A stretch of DNA of 64,000 bases from positions 496,001 to 560,000 of the forward strand of contig CAVQBF010000008.1 in the NCBI GenBank assembly GCA_963710615.1. Direction: 5' to 3'. Below the pieces are notes generated by a model. It was not told the DNA's origin. It saw nothing but the letters and a program-made list of their open reading frames with translations, and did no database searches. The position numbers and the translations under genes were made by a program. The DNA comes from GCA-2746605 sp963710615 (GTDB taxonomy: Bacteria; Bacteroidota; Ignavibacteria; Ignavibacteriales; Melioribacteraceae). Shown piece after piece: positions 26,470 to 34,546 of the stretch; the stretch's first letter is position 1, and every line of letters starts with the position of its first letter.

Positions 26470-28602
26470 ATGAATGTTGAAAAGTTCAGTTATGACAACC
26501 AGATCGTTAAGCTATTCTTAATAGCAACGATTGTTTGGGGTATTGTTGGACTATTAGTCGGAGTAATTATCGCACTTCAACTATATATTCCTGAACTTAA
26601 CCTAGGTTTATCCTATACAACCTTTGGAAGATTAAGACCTTTGCATACAAATGCTGTTATTTTTGCTTTTGTTGGTAATGCAATTTTTACGGGTGTTTAT
26701 TATTCTTTACAAAGAATCTCAAAAGCAAGAATGTTTAGTGATGTTCTGAGTAAAATAAACTTTTGGGGATGGCAATTAATTATAGTTCTTGCAGCTGTTA
26801 CTTTAGTTAGCGGTATCACAACCTCAAAAGAATATGCTGAACTTGAATGGCCTATCGATATTCTGATTGCAGTTGTCTGGGTCGTCTTTGGCATTAACAT
26901 GATCGGGACACTAATTAAAAGAAGAGAAAAACATATTTATGTTGCAGCTTGGTTTTATATTTCAACATTTGTTACTGTAGCTGTTCTTCATATCGGTAAT
27001 TCAATAGAGCTTCCTGTAACTTTGTTAAAAAGTTATCCGGTTTATGCAGGCATTCAGGATGCACTTGTTCAGTGGTGGTATGGACATAATGCTGTAGCAT
27101 TTTTCTTAACTACACCATTTTTAGGTTTGATGTATTATTATCTGCCGAAAGCAGCAAACAGACCAATTTTTTCTTACAAATTATCTATTCTACATTTTTG
27201 GACTTTAATATTCATTTATATTTGGGCGGGTCCTCATCATCTTTTATACTCTGCAGTTCCAAACTGGGCTCAATCGCTTGGAACAGTCTTCTCAATTATG
27301 CTCTGGATGCCTTCCTGGGGCGGAATGCTTAATGGACTCCTTACTTTACGAGGTGCTTGGGACAGAGTAAGAGATAATCCGGTATTGAAGTTTTTTGTAG
27401 TAGGTGTGACCGCATATGGAATGTCAACATTTGAAGGTCCAATGCTTTCATTAAAGAGTGTAAATGCACTTGCACACTTTACAGATTGGATTCCTGCACA
27501 TGTTCATGTTGGTACATTGGGCTGGAACGGATTTATGACTTTTGGCATGCTATACTGGCTTGTCCCCAAAATGTGGAAAACAGAATTATATTCAAAGAAG
27601 CTGGCTAACCTACACTTCTGGATTGGTACTTTAGGTATCGTTGTTTGGGTTATTCCAATGTGGTGGTCAGGCATTACTCAATCATTAATGTGGAAAGAAT
27701 TTACTCCACTTGGATTACTTAAATATCCAAACTTTTTAGAAACTGTATTGCAAATTGTACCAATGTATATTATGAGATCTCTAGGAGGTACATTATATTT
27801 AATTGGAATATTGATAGCAACTTATAACATTTTCAAAACAATGGGTATGGGCTCTTTTGTTGCTAATGAGGACGCCGAAGCTGCTCCAAGAGGACCTATT
27901 ACCGATAAATTAAAATATGGTATGATTCATAGATATCTTGAATCAAAAACTTTATTATTTACTGGACTAGCATTTGTTGCAATAATGATTGGCGGTGTTG
28001 TTGAAATTGTACCAACTTATTTAATTAGCTCCAATGTTCCAACAATTGCTTCTGTTAAACCTTATACTCCATTAGAACTAGAGGGTAGAGACATTTATAT
28101 AAAAGAAGCTTGTAATAGCTGTCACTCTCAAATGGTTCGACCTTTTAGGTCAGAAGTTGAAAGATATGGAGAATATTCCAAAGCAGGCGAATTTGTTTAT
28201 GATCATCCTCACTTGTGGGGCTCGAAAAGAACAGGCCCTGATCTCCATAGATTAGGTGGGAAATATTCGAATATGTGGCATTACCTTCATATGGAGAATC
28301 CAAGATCAATGTCTCCTGGATCTTTAATGCCCCCATATCCATGGCTTCTAGAAAATGATCTAGATTATTCTGATATTAAAGCAAAAATATCAGCAATGAG
28401 AACTTTGGGTGTTCCTTACGAAGAGGGTTATGAAGAATCAGCTGAAGCTGAGCTATTGCTTCAAGCCGATAAAATATCCGAAGATCTCTTGGAAAATGGA
28501 ATTCCAACTGAATCAAATAAAGAAATTATCGCTTTAATAGCTTATTTACAAAGACTTGGAACTGATATTAAAGCTCAAACTGAAGTTGCAGACAATAACT
28601 AG
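26470..28602 (+). CDS. ccoNO: cbb3-type cytochrome c oxidase, fused subunits I and II (CcoN-CcoO)
   Basis: This inner-membrane core of a high-affinity oxygen reductase has 710 aa. Residues about 1-475 are the CcoN part, with about 12 membrane segments and heme/copper histidines visible as His59 (PLHTNAV), His206 (WYGHNAVAFF), GPHHLLYS and HVHVGTLGWNG. From about residue 480 a CcoO part follows: one membrane helix, then a periplasmic mono-heme cytochrome with CNSCH at 548-552 and MVRPFRSE, GPDLHRLGGKY and PGSLMPPYPWL. CcoN and CcoO are separate proteins in proteobacteria; the fused form is known in Bacteroidota-related groups. A strong AAGGAG ribosome binding site lies eight bases before the ATG. 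It is followed at seven bases by ccoQ. Confidence 0.93.
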   Translation: MNVEKFSYDNQIVKLFLIATIVWGIVGLLVGVIIALQLYIPELNLGLSYTTFGRLRPLHTNAVIFAFVGNAIFTGVYYSLQRISKARMFSDVLSKINFWGWQLIIVLAAVTLVSGITTSKEYAELEWPIDILIAVVWVVFGINMIGTLIKRREKHIYVAAWFYISTFVTVAVLHIGNSIELPVTLLKSYPVYAGIQDALVQWWYGHNAVAFFLTTPFLGLMYYYLPKAANRPIFSYKLSILHFWTLIFIYIWAGPHHLLYSAVPNWAQSLGTVFSIMLWMPSWGGMLNGLLTLRGAWDRVRDNPVLKFFVVGVTAYGMSTFEGPMLSLKSVNALAHFTDWIPAHVHVGTLGWNGFMTFGMLYWLVPKMWKTELYSKKLANLHFWIGTLGIVVWVIPMWWSGITQSLMWKEFTPLGLLKYPNFLETVLQIVPMYIMRSLGGTLYLIGILIATYNIFKTMGMGSFVANEDAEAAPRGPITDKLKYGMIHRYLESKTLLFTGLAFVAIMIGGVVEIVPTYLISSNVPTIASVKPYTPLELEGRDIYIKEACNSCHSQMVRPFRSEVERYGEYSKAGEFVYDHPHLWGSKRTGPDLHRLGGKYSNMWHYLHMENPRSMSPGSLMPPYPWLLENDLDYSDIKAKISAMRTLGVPYEEGYEESAEAELLLQADKISEDLLENGIPTESNKEIIALIAYLQRLGTDIKAQTEVADNN

Positions 28603-28609
28603 GGACAAT

Positions 28610-28813
28610 ATGAAATTTTCTAATTATTTATCATCAATTGAAAATGTTTCAATCTATCCGGTGATTACACTTATTATCTTTTTAACCGTTTTTATCGGCG
28701 CAGTAATTTGGATTTTAACAAGAGATAAGGAATATATTTCAGAATTAGAAAATATCCCACTAGAAAATAGTACTTTCAATAAAAATTCAGAGAATGAAAA
28801 TGAGAAGAATTAA
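28610..28813 (+). CDS. ccoQ: CcoQ-like small cbb3 oxidase subunit
   Basis: This 67 aa protein has a single membrane helix (residues about 17-36, YPVITLIIFLTVFIGAVIW) and a hydrophilic acidic/asparagine-rich tail, in the position always occupied by ccoQ. CcoQ stabilises the oxidase. The frame is open further upstream, but the ATG at 28610 has an AGGGA about five bases before it and starts right after the ccoNO stop. The 3' end overlaps ccoP by 20 bases. Sequence similarity in such short proteins is low, so the call relies on topology and context. Confidence 0.78.
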   Translation: MKFSNYLSSIENVSIYPVITLIIFLTVFIGAVIWILTRDKEYISELENIPLENSTFNKNSENENEKN

Positions 28814-29618
28814 AAATCTTAAACTAATTGCTGTAACATTACTTTTCTTTATTCTAAGCTCTCCCCTCTCTGCAGAGACTGCTGCAGATTCAGGTGCTGG
28901 TTTAGAATCGGTGATAAAAATTATGGTTGCGGTTACTGCTTTTTTGGTTGCAATAATAATGTGGATGATTCTTGTTTATTCGGAGAAAAGCGAGGAAGCA
29001 CAGCAAGAAGGGATTAGTAAATTATTTAAAGCCATTAACCAAAGACCATCTATAGATGAAGAACAAAAATTATTGCTTGATCATGATTTTGATGGGATTA
29101 AAGAATTAAATAATAAAATTCCGCCATGGTTCATTACCATTTTTTATGCATCAATAATTTGGGCAGTAATATACATGGTAAATTTCCACATTTTGGGTAG
29201 CGGAAACGTTCAAGAAGAGGAGTATCAACAAGAAGTTCAAATGGCATCCTTAGAAAGAGAAATACTCAATAAAACGGGAGCTTTAATTGATGAAGAAACC
29301 GTTACACTCCTTGATGATGTAGGTGCTCTTTCAAATGGAAAAGACATATTTATTAAAAGTTGTGCTGCTTGCCATGGTCAAGGTGGAGAAGGTCTAGTTG
29401 GACCTAATCTGACTGATGATTATTGGATTCACGGTAATAGTATAAAAGACCTATTTAAGGTTGTAAAATATGGAGTGCCGCAGAAAGGTATGATAAGTTG
29501 GCAAGGACAATTAGATCCAACTCAAATGCAGGAAGTATCAAGTTATATTTTAACTTTGAGGGGAACTAATCCACCAAACCAAAAAGCTCCCGAAGGTGAA
29601 CTTTATACTTACGAGTAA
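28794..29618 (+). CDS. ccoP: cbb3-type oxidase subunit III, mono-heme (CcoP-like)
   Basis: This 274 aa membrane-anchored cytochrome c passes electrons to CcoO/CcoN. The N-terminus has a hydrophobic, signal-like segment ending PLSAET, a second membrane helix around residues 40-62, and a third (FITIFYASIIWAVIYMVNF) preceded by the CcoP motif NNKIPPWF. The heme site is CAACH at about residues 190-194, with GPNLTDDYWIHG and the Met ligand in KGMISW. Only one CxxCH is present, whereas proteobacterial CcoP has two, so this is the mono-heme type. ATGs at 28794 and 28800 are both possible; both overlap the end of ccoQ. A terminator follows. Confidence 0.87.
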   Translation: MKMRRIKNLKLIAVTLLFFILSSPLSAETAADSGAGLESVIKIMVAVTAFLVAIIMWMILVYSEKSEEAQQEGISKLFKAINQRPSIDEEQKLLLDHDFDGIKELNNKIPPWFITIFYASIIWAVIYMVNFHILGSGNVQEEEYQQEVQMASLEREILNKTGALIDEETVTLLDDVGALSNGKDIFIKSCAACHGQGGEGLVGPNLTDDYWIHGNSIKDLFKVVKYGVPQKGMISWQGQLDPTQMQEVSSYILTLRGTNPPNQKAPEGELYTYE

Positions 29619-29645
29619 TAACTTACTTAGGATTTGAAACTTATT

Positions 29646-29680
29646 CCCCGGTAAACAAAATTTGTGTATCGGGGTTTTTT
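29646..29680 (+). terminator. Terminator after ccoP
   Basis: CCCCGGTA (29646-29653) pairs with TATCGGGG (29667-29674) with one G-U pair, and six T's follow. This separates the structural genes ccoNO-Q-P from the assembly genes ccoG-H. Partial read-through is possible. Confidence 0.75.
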
Positions 29681-29740
29681 ATTCCTAAATATTATTTAGT
29701 AATTTTTGATTAGTAGAAATATTTTATACTCTAAAAAATC

Positions 29741-31162
29741 ATGACTCTTATGAATGAAAATACCCCTAACCCCCAAAACGAAGAGTTTCGAGATCATCTT
29801 GCAACAGTTACAGAAGAAGGGAAAAGAATTTGGATTTATCCCAAAAAGCCCGGCGGTAAATTTCATCGTCTGAGAGTTATTGTTGCTGTGTTTTTATTAG
29901 CTGTTTTATTCCTTGTTCCTTTAATTAAAGTTAATGGTCATCCATTTATGCTGCTGGATATTTTAGGAAGAAGATTTATACTTTTTGGTGTTGCTTTTGG
30001 TCCGCACGATTTTCATTTATTTGTGCTTACAATTATCGGATTAATTATCTCTATATTTTTATTTACTGTGGTCTGGGGGAGGCTATTCTGCGGTTGGATT
30101 TGTCCTCAAACAATATTTATGGAAATGCTTTTCAGAAAAGTTGAATATTGGATTGAAGGAAATGCAAATCAGCAAAAAGCCTTAAATAAAAGACCATGGG
30201 ATGGCGAGAAAATATTAAAAAAAATTTCAAAGCATGTAGTATTTGCTATTATGGCCGTTGCCATTGGGAATGCATTACTAGCTTGGGTTATTGGATTTGA
30301 TAGTTTGGTAGAGCTGGTAAAAAAACCTATTCCGGAAGTGTTCGGTAAGTTCATGGCAATGGTAATTTTTTCCGGAGTTATTTATTTCTTCTACGCTTAT
30401 TTTAGAGAGCAGGTTTGTACCTTGATTTGTCCTTATGGAAGACTGCAAGGTGTCATGTTAGATCCGGATTCTATTGTTATCCATTATGATCACGTTCGAG
30501 GTGAGCCCAGAGGAAAAATCAGAAAAGGTGTTGAGCAGAATAATGGCGATTGTATTGATTGCCATTTATGCGTCGATGTTTGTCCAACAGGTATTGATAT
30601 AAGAAATGGTACTCAGCTTGAATGTGTTAATTGCACAGCATGCATTGACGCATGCGATGAAGTAATGGTAAAAGTTAACCGCCCAACAGGATTAATTCGT
30701 TATGCTTCTAAAAATGAAGTGGAAACAGGAGTTCGAAAAATATTTACACCAAAAGCAATTGGTTATACAATAGTTTTATTTATTCTGTTTAGCATAATTA
30801 CATTCTTACTGGCAACCAGATCAGATTTCGAATTATCCATTGTTAGAACACCAGGACTGATGGCTCAGGAACAGCCAGATAATAAATTAAGCAATTTATA
30901 TGACGTAAAAATTATCAATAAAACCTTTGATACAATTCCAGCAGAACTTGAACTTAAAAATGTGGAAGGTGAAATCAAACTGCTTTCAGGCGATTTAACC
31001 TTGCAGCCTCAAGGAGTTGCAGAAGGTAAATTTTTTGTTATCCTCCCTGAAAAGAATATTACAAAACTCAATACGCCAATAGAAATTGCTGTTAAATCAA
31101 ATGATAAAGTTATTGATGTTATTAGAACCTCATTTTTAGGTAAAGTTATAGGAAGGAAGTAA
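29741..31162 (+). CDS. ccoG: Cytochrome c oxidase accessory protein CcoG (FixG)
   Basis: This polytopic ferredoxin-like membrane protein helps supply reduced copper for cbb3 assembly. Seen across 473 aa: several membrane segments; the NapH/FixG-type motifs CGWICPQTIFMEM and CTLICPYGRLQGV; then two [4Fe-4S] clusters, CIDCHLCVDVCPTG and CVNCTACIDACDEV; and a periplasmic beta-rich C-terminal domain after the last helix (about residue 345). Length and order match FixG. The start at 29741 has no obvious ribosome binding site; an ATG three codons later is equally possible. It lies just after the ccoP terminator and runs into ccoH with a four-base gap. Confidence 0.92.
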   Translation: MTLMNENTPNPQNEEFRDHLATVTEEGKRIWIYPKKPGGKFHRLRVIVAVFLLAVLFLVPLIKVNGHPFMLLDILGRRFILFGVAFGPHDFHLFVLTIIGLIISIFLFTVVWGRLFCGWICPQTIFMEMLFRKVEYWIEGNANQQKALNKRPWDGEKILKKISKHVVFAIMAVAIGNALLAWVIGFDSLVELVKKPIPEVFGKFMAMVIFSGVIYFFYAYFREQVCTLICPYGRLQGVMLDPDSIVIHYDHVRGEPRGKIRKGVEQNNGDCIDCHLCVDVCPTGIDIRNGTQLECVNCTACIDACDEVMVKVNRPTGLIRYASKNEVETGVRKIFTPKAIGYTIVLFILFSIITFLLATRSDFELSIVRTPGLMAQEQPDNKLSNLYDVKIINKTFDTIPAELELKNVEGEIKLLSGDLTLQPQGVAEGKFFVILPEKNITKLNTPIEIAVKSNDKVIDVIRTSFLGKVIGRK

Positions 31163-31166
31163 AATA

Positions 31167-31610
31167 ATGAAATGGAATTGGGGTGTTGGTATCACTGTCA
31201 CTATTATTGTTTTTACAATTATCTCTCTATTGTTTATTTACTTTGCATTTAATCAAGATATAAATTTAGTTAGAGATGATTACTACGAGGCTGAAGTTCA
31301 ATTTAATGAAAAACTGGAAACTATTAAGCGAACTAAAAAACTATCAGAAGAATTAAAAATTAAACTTATTCCCAATTATATTTCAATTCAGTTCCCAAAT
31401 GAAATTGAAGAGGAAGAAATTACCGGAACAATTTTTCTATATAGACCATCTGATGGAAAACTTGATTTTGATCTACCTATTGAAATCGATACTTTAAAAA
31501 AACAGCTTATTCCGACTAACAAAATGATTGCCGGGCAATGGAAAATTCAAATTGAGTGGAGTGCAGATACAAATAAATATTTCAATAATAAAATTTTAAT
31601 GGTGCAGTAA
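31167..31610 (+). CDS. ccoH: CcoH/FixH family cbb3 assembly protein
   Basis: This 147 aa protein has one N-terminal membrane helix (VGITVTIIVFTIISLLFIYF) followed by the FixH motif NLVRDDYYEAEVQFNEKLE and a beta-rich periplasmic domain. FixH proteins work with the CcoI copper pump in oxidase maturation. The start lies four bases after the ccoG stop, and the stop is one base before the next gene, so the cluster is tightly packed. Confidence 0.85.
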   Translation: MKWNWGVGITVTIIVFTIISLLFIYFAFNQDINLVRDDYYEAEVQFNEKLETIKRTKKLSEELKIKLIPNYISIQFPNEIEEEEITGTIFLYRPSDGKLDFDLPIEIDTLKKQLIPTNKMIAGQWKIQIEWSADTNKYFNNKILMVQ

Positions 31611-31611
31611 A

Positions 31612-32352
31612 ATGGATGTTAGTATTTGGGGTGGTTTTGTAATTGGTTTTTTAGGAAGTTTTCATTGTGTTGGAATGTGCGGACCAATTGCACTGGCTCT
31701 GCCTATTGGCAAATCATCAAATTTCCAACTTGTTGTTAGCCGCATTCTATATAATTTAGGCAGGGTTTTAACCTACACTTTTTTTGGTGCTATATTCGGT
31801 TTATTTGGGAAAGGGATTGCCTTTGCTGGCCTGCAGCGTTATGCTTCTATTGCTTTGGGAGTTTCAATACTTGGTTATTATTTAATGCCCAGTAGATTTA
31901 AAGGAAAGCTCTCTCAGACAGCACCTTATCTATTCTTTAGTAATTTTGTAAAGAGAGCGTTTACAAGACTAACAAAATCTGGGTCTTCTCAATCACTTTT
32001 TTTATTTGGAATTATTAATGGTTTTTTACCATGCGGATTTGTTTATGTTGCACTTGCCGGTGCAATGACGACCGGAGATTTTATTTCCGGAGCTGCATTC
32101 ATGGCTTTATTCGGATTGGGAACAACTCCAATAATGCTTGCTACATCATTAGTCGGTAAATTTATTAAGGGTGGTTTGCGTTCAAGAATGAACAAACTGA
32201 TTCCGGTATTTGCAATTGTTTTAGCAATAATATTTATACTTAGAGGCTTGAGTTTGGGAATTCCATTTTTAAGTCCGCCTGAGAAAAAACTGCATGTCCC
32301 GGCAACTGTTGAAAATGCTGAAGAAAATTGTTGTTCAGAACCAACTATTTGA
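31612..32352 (+). CDS. TauE/SafE-like (DsbD/UreH-type) membrane protein of the cbb3 locus
   Basis: This 246 aa protein has about six membrane helices. The motif GSFHCVGMCGPIA at the N-terminus and GFLPCGFVYVALAGA in the middle define the UreH/DsbD_2-like group usually labelled sulfite exporter TauE/SafE. Copies of this family are routinely found at the end of cco operons and are thought to act in metal (copper) handling for the oxidase rather than in sulfite export. Cys in HCVGMC and the pair in the tail ENCCSE could bind metal. The function here is inferred from position. Confidence 0.8.
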   Translation: MDVSIWGGFVIGFLGSFHCVGMCGPIALALPIGKSSNFQLVVSRILYNLGRVLTYTFFGAIFGLFGKGIAFAGLQRYASIALGVSILGYYLMPSRFKGKLSQTAPYLFFSNFVKRAFTRLTKSGSSQSLFLFGIINGFLPCGFVYVALAGAMTTGDFISGAAFMALFGLGTTPIMLATSLVGKFIKGGLRSRMNKLIPVFAIVLAIIFILRGLSLGIPFLSPPEKKLHVPATVENAEENCCSEPTI

Positions 32353-32392
32353 TACTTAATGTCTAGCGAGGATTCCAATAGTACTTTTAGGG

Positions 32393-32839
32393 TCAGAAGA
32401 AATAAGATAATCTTAGATCACTCTCATAAAATTTAATTATAATTTCGGAACTATTAAAAGAATTTTGTAAGTATAATTTGTATTCAATAAGATTAAATCT
32501 TAACTCATCACTGATCAATGCCTCACATCCATCACCGTTTGAATTGTGCGATAAGAAAAAGGTAGTCTGCGGCGGATTAGATTTTTCAATTCCCTCCGGA
32601 ATAATTAGTTTGAAAAAATGATCTTTGCAGCCTCCACCATATTGAACTTTTATTGATAATATATCATCCTCTAAACTTGCGGAAATAATGTCTACTGGAT
32701 CATTAGCCCATTCATCAATATTGATATTTTCAACAAGTTTTACATTTTCATAGTAAATAATTTTGGGCTCAGTGGAATCACAGCTCCAAAAAAAGATAAT
32801 ACTTAAAGAAAATAATATTGAAATATTTTTTTTAGTCAT
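32393..32839 (-). CDS. Small predicted lipoprotein, function unknown
   Basis: This 148 aa protein has a signal peptide and a Cys at about residue 20 in FFWSCDSTEP, which fits a lipoprotein signal of this group. The mature part looks beta-rich and contains GGGCKDHFFKLIIP; the C-terminus has no recognised domain. I do not recognise the family. It is on the minus strand two bases downstream of a Nudix gene, so the two are likely co-transcribed. They converge with the end of the cco cluster. Confidence 0.6.
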   Translation of the reverse strand: MTKKNISILFSLSIIFFWSCDSTEPKIIYYENVKLVENINIDEWANDPVDIISASLEDDILSIKVQYGGGCKDHFFKLIIPEGIEKSNPPQTTFFLSHNSNGDGCEALISDELRFNLIEYKLYLQNSFNSSEIIIKFYESDLRLSYFF

Positions 32840-32841
32840 TC

Positions 32842-33252
32842 TTACTGAAACTTTTTAAGTTCATAAATGATTTCCAATAATTTTTCATCAGAAATGTAAT
32901 CCGGAGATTTATCAATAGCAATCCATTTACGTTCTCTGAAATCTTCTTCATAAACATTTAAAATATTATCAACTTCAAGTCCATAAACCTTAACTGTGCA
33001 TTTGCCACCCCATTTCTTATAAGAATATTTTCCTATTTTTTTTTGCATCAGTTTTCCCTTTACGCCTGCTTCTTCCAAACCTTCTTTCTCAGCAGAAGTT
33101 TTTGCAGTATATCCATTTTCAATAATTCCTTTTGGAAAGATCCACTTCTTATTTTTTCTTGTCTTGATGAGCAATATTTCAATCTCAGCATTTATAATTC
33201 TAAATGGAATCACTGCTGACTGGTTATACCAATAATCCGGTTTTTTTTTCAT
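32842..33252 (-). CDS. Nudix hydrolase
   Basis: This 136 aa protein has the Nudix fold. Its box reads G-x5-Y-x7-KEGLEEAG: the first Glu of the canonical box is Tyr and the Arg is Lys, two positions that normally form a salt bridge, while the metal-binding glutamates (KE..EE) are kept. The segment KWIFPKGIIENG just before is typical of the diadenosine/diphosphoinositol polyphosphate subgroup, in which this variant box is common. Hydrolysis of a nucleoside polyphosphate is therefore likely, and the exact substrate is unknown. It is the first gene of a two-gene unit with the small lipoprotein. Confidence 0.82.
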   Translation of the reverse strand: MKKKPDYWYNQSAVIPFRIINAEIEILLIKTRKNKKWIFPKGIIENGYTAKTSAEKEGLEEAGVKGKLMQKKIGKYSYKKWGGKCTVKVYGLEVDNILNVYEEDFRERKWIAIDKSPDYISDEKLLEIIYELKKFQ

Positions 33253-33402
33253 TAATTTTTCTCGCTTATTATTGTTTGAGATTTTGAAATCACCATATCT
33301 TTAATCCAAATTTCTTATTTTAACAATAATCAGAATTATATTAAATTATTTCTTATCTCCTTTGGAAATTTAGAATTAATTATTCACATTATTTTAAGCA
33401 AT

Positions 33403-34002
33403 ATGAACAAAAACTATTTGCAAATAGTTGAACAATTTGTACTTGGTTATTATGATAAAAATACACCTGTTGAAAATGTGTATCATAATATTGAGCATGT
33501 CAAAAATGTTGTATCACTTGTTGAAGAAATTGGGGAAAATTCAGGCGTATCTAATGAAGAAATTGAAATACTAAAAATTGCAGCTTGGTTTCATGATATT
33601 GGGCACTTGGAAATTTGGGAAGGACACGAAGAGAAAAGTGCTGCATTTGCGAGAGAATATCTATTAGCTGAAAATTATCCGGTTGAAAAAATTAATAAAA
33701 TTACTGGATGTATTTTAGCAACAACTGTGCCGCATAAGCCAAAAAATAAACTGGAAAAAATAATTTGTGACGCAGATATCGCTCATGTCGGATCTGAGTC
33801 TTTTTTCGCTCAGAGTGATCTGCTTAAATTAGAACTAGCGAAGAGGAAAAAGAAATCAATTTCTGATATTGATTGGCTCAATAAGAATATTAGTTTTGTT
33901 GAAAGAAATAATTTTTATACATCATATGCTAATAATAAGTATAAAGATATACGCAATAAAAATTTACTGTTACTTAAAGAAAAACTTAAGAGCTTGAAAT
34001 AG
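33403..34002 (+). CDS. HD-domain phosphohydrolase-like protein
   Basis: This 199 aa protein has an HD-type metal site: YHNIEHVKNV, AAWFHDIGHLEIWEGHEEKSA, and CDADIAHVG. The spacing H...HD...H...D fits the small HD family that hydrolyses nucleotides or other phosphate esters. The Lys-rich C-terminal third is probably helical. It precedes sixA-ppk1 by 46 bases on the same strand, so a role around polyphosphate or nucleotide turnover is possible, but this is only context. Confidence 0.78.
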   Translation: MNKNYLQIVEQFVLGYYDKNTPVENVYHNIEHVKNVVSLVEEIGENSGVSNEEIEILKIAAWFHDIGHLEIWEGHEEKSAAFAREYLLAENYPVEKINKITGCILATTVPHKPKNKLEKIICDADIAHVGSESFFAQSDLLKLELAKRKKKSISDIDWLNKNISFVERNNFYTSYANNKYKDIRNKNLLLLKEKLKSLK

Positions 34003-34048
34003 AAAGCTAGCAAGTGGTTATTTTGATTATCCGTGGGGAGGATTAAAT

Positions 34049-34546
34049 TTGAAATCTATTTATTTTAATAGGCACGCTAAATCTAGCTGGAGCAATCCTG
34101 AACTTGCTGATTTCGACCGTCCTCTTAATAATCGCGGGAAAAATGATCTGCAATTTATGGGCAAAATATTATCTGAGAAAGTGAAACCTCCCCAGGTAAT
34201 TTATTCAAGTCCTGCGAACAGAGCAATAACAACTGCTCAAGCAATAGGTAAATATTTTGGATACGATAAAAAAAATATAATCTCAGATATGATCATATAT
34301 GATGCAGTTGTCTCGGATTTAATGAAAATCATCAATAACACATCGGATGAGTATGATACAATAATGTTTTTTGGTCATAACCCAACTTTCACAATGATAT
34401 CAAATTATTTATCTGATACAAAAATACTAAACATACCTACTTGCGGATTTGTTCAAATTGATTTTGATGTAAAATCATGGAATTATATTGAAGGAAATAC
34501 CGGAAAATTAATTTTATTTGAGTATCCTAAAAAGTACCAAAAATGA
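34049..34546 (+). CDS. sixA: Phosphohistidine phosphatase SixA-like protein
   Basis: This 165 aa histidine phosphatase carries the nucleophile motif NRHAKSSW (His9), DFDRPLNNRGKND, IYSSPANRAITTAQAI and the second catalytic His in FFGHNPTF. SixA removes phosphate from protein histidines. The start is a TTG with a very strong GGGGAGGA ribosome binding site about seven bases upstream. The last codon and stop overlap the ppk1 start (ATGA), so the two are translationally coupled. SixA next to ppk is a recurrent arrangement. Confidence 0.88.
   Translation: MKSIYFNRHAKSSWSNPELADFDRPLNNRGKNDLQFMGKILSEKVKPPQVIYSSPANRAITTAQAIGKYFGYDKKNIISDMIIYDAVVSDLMKIINNTSDEYDTIMFFGHNPTFTMISNYLSDTKILNIPTCGFVQIDFDVKSWNYIEGNTGKLILFEYPKKYQK

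Noticed and set aside
32842..33252. Nudix box with Tyr for Glu and Lys for Arg as a novel degenerate enzyme
   Set aside because: The two changed residues form one salt-bridge pair, and the metal-binding glutamates are kept. The variant is common in the PKGIxE subgroup, so it is not unusual enough for a finding.
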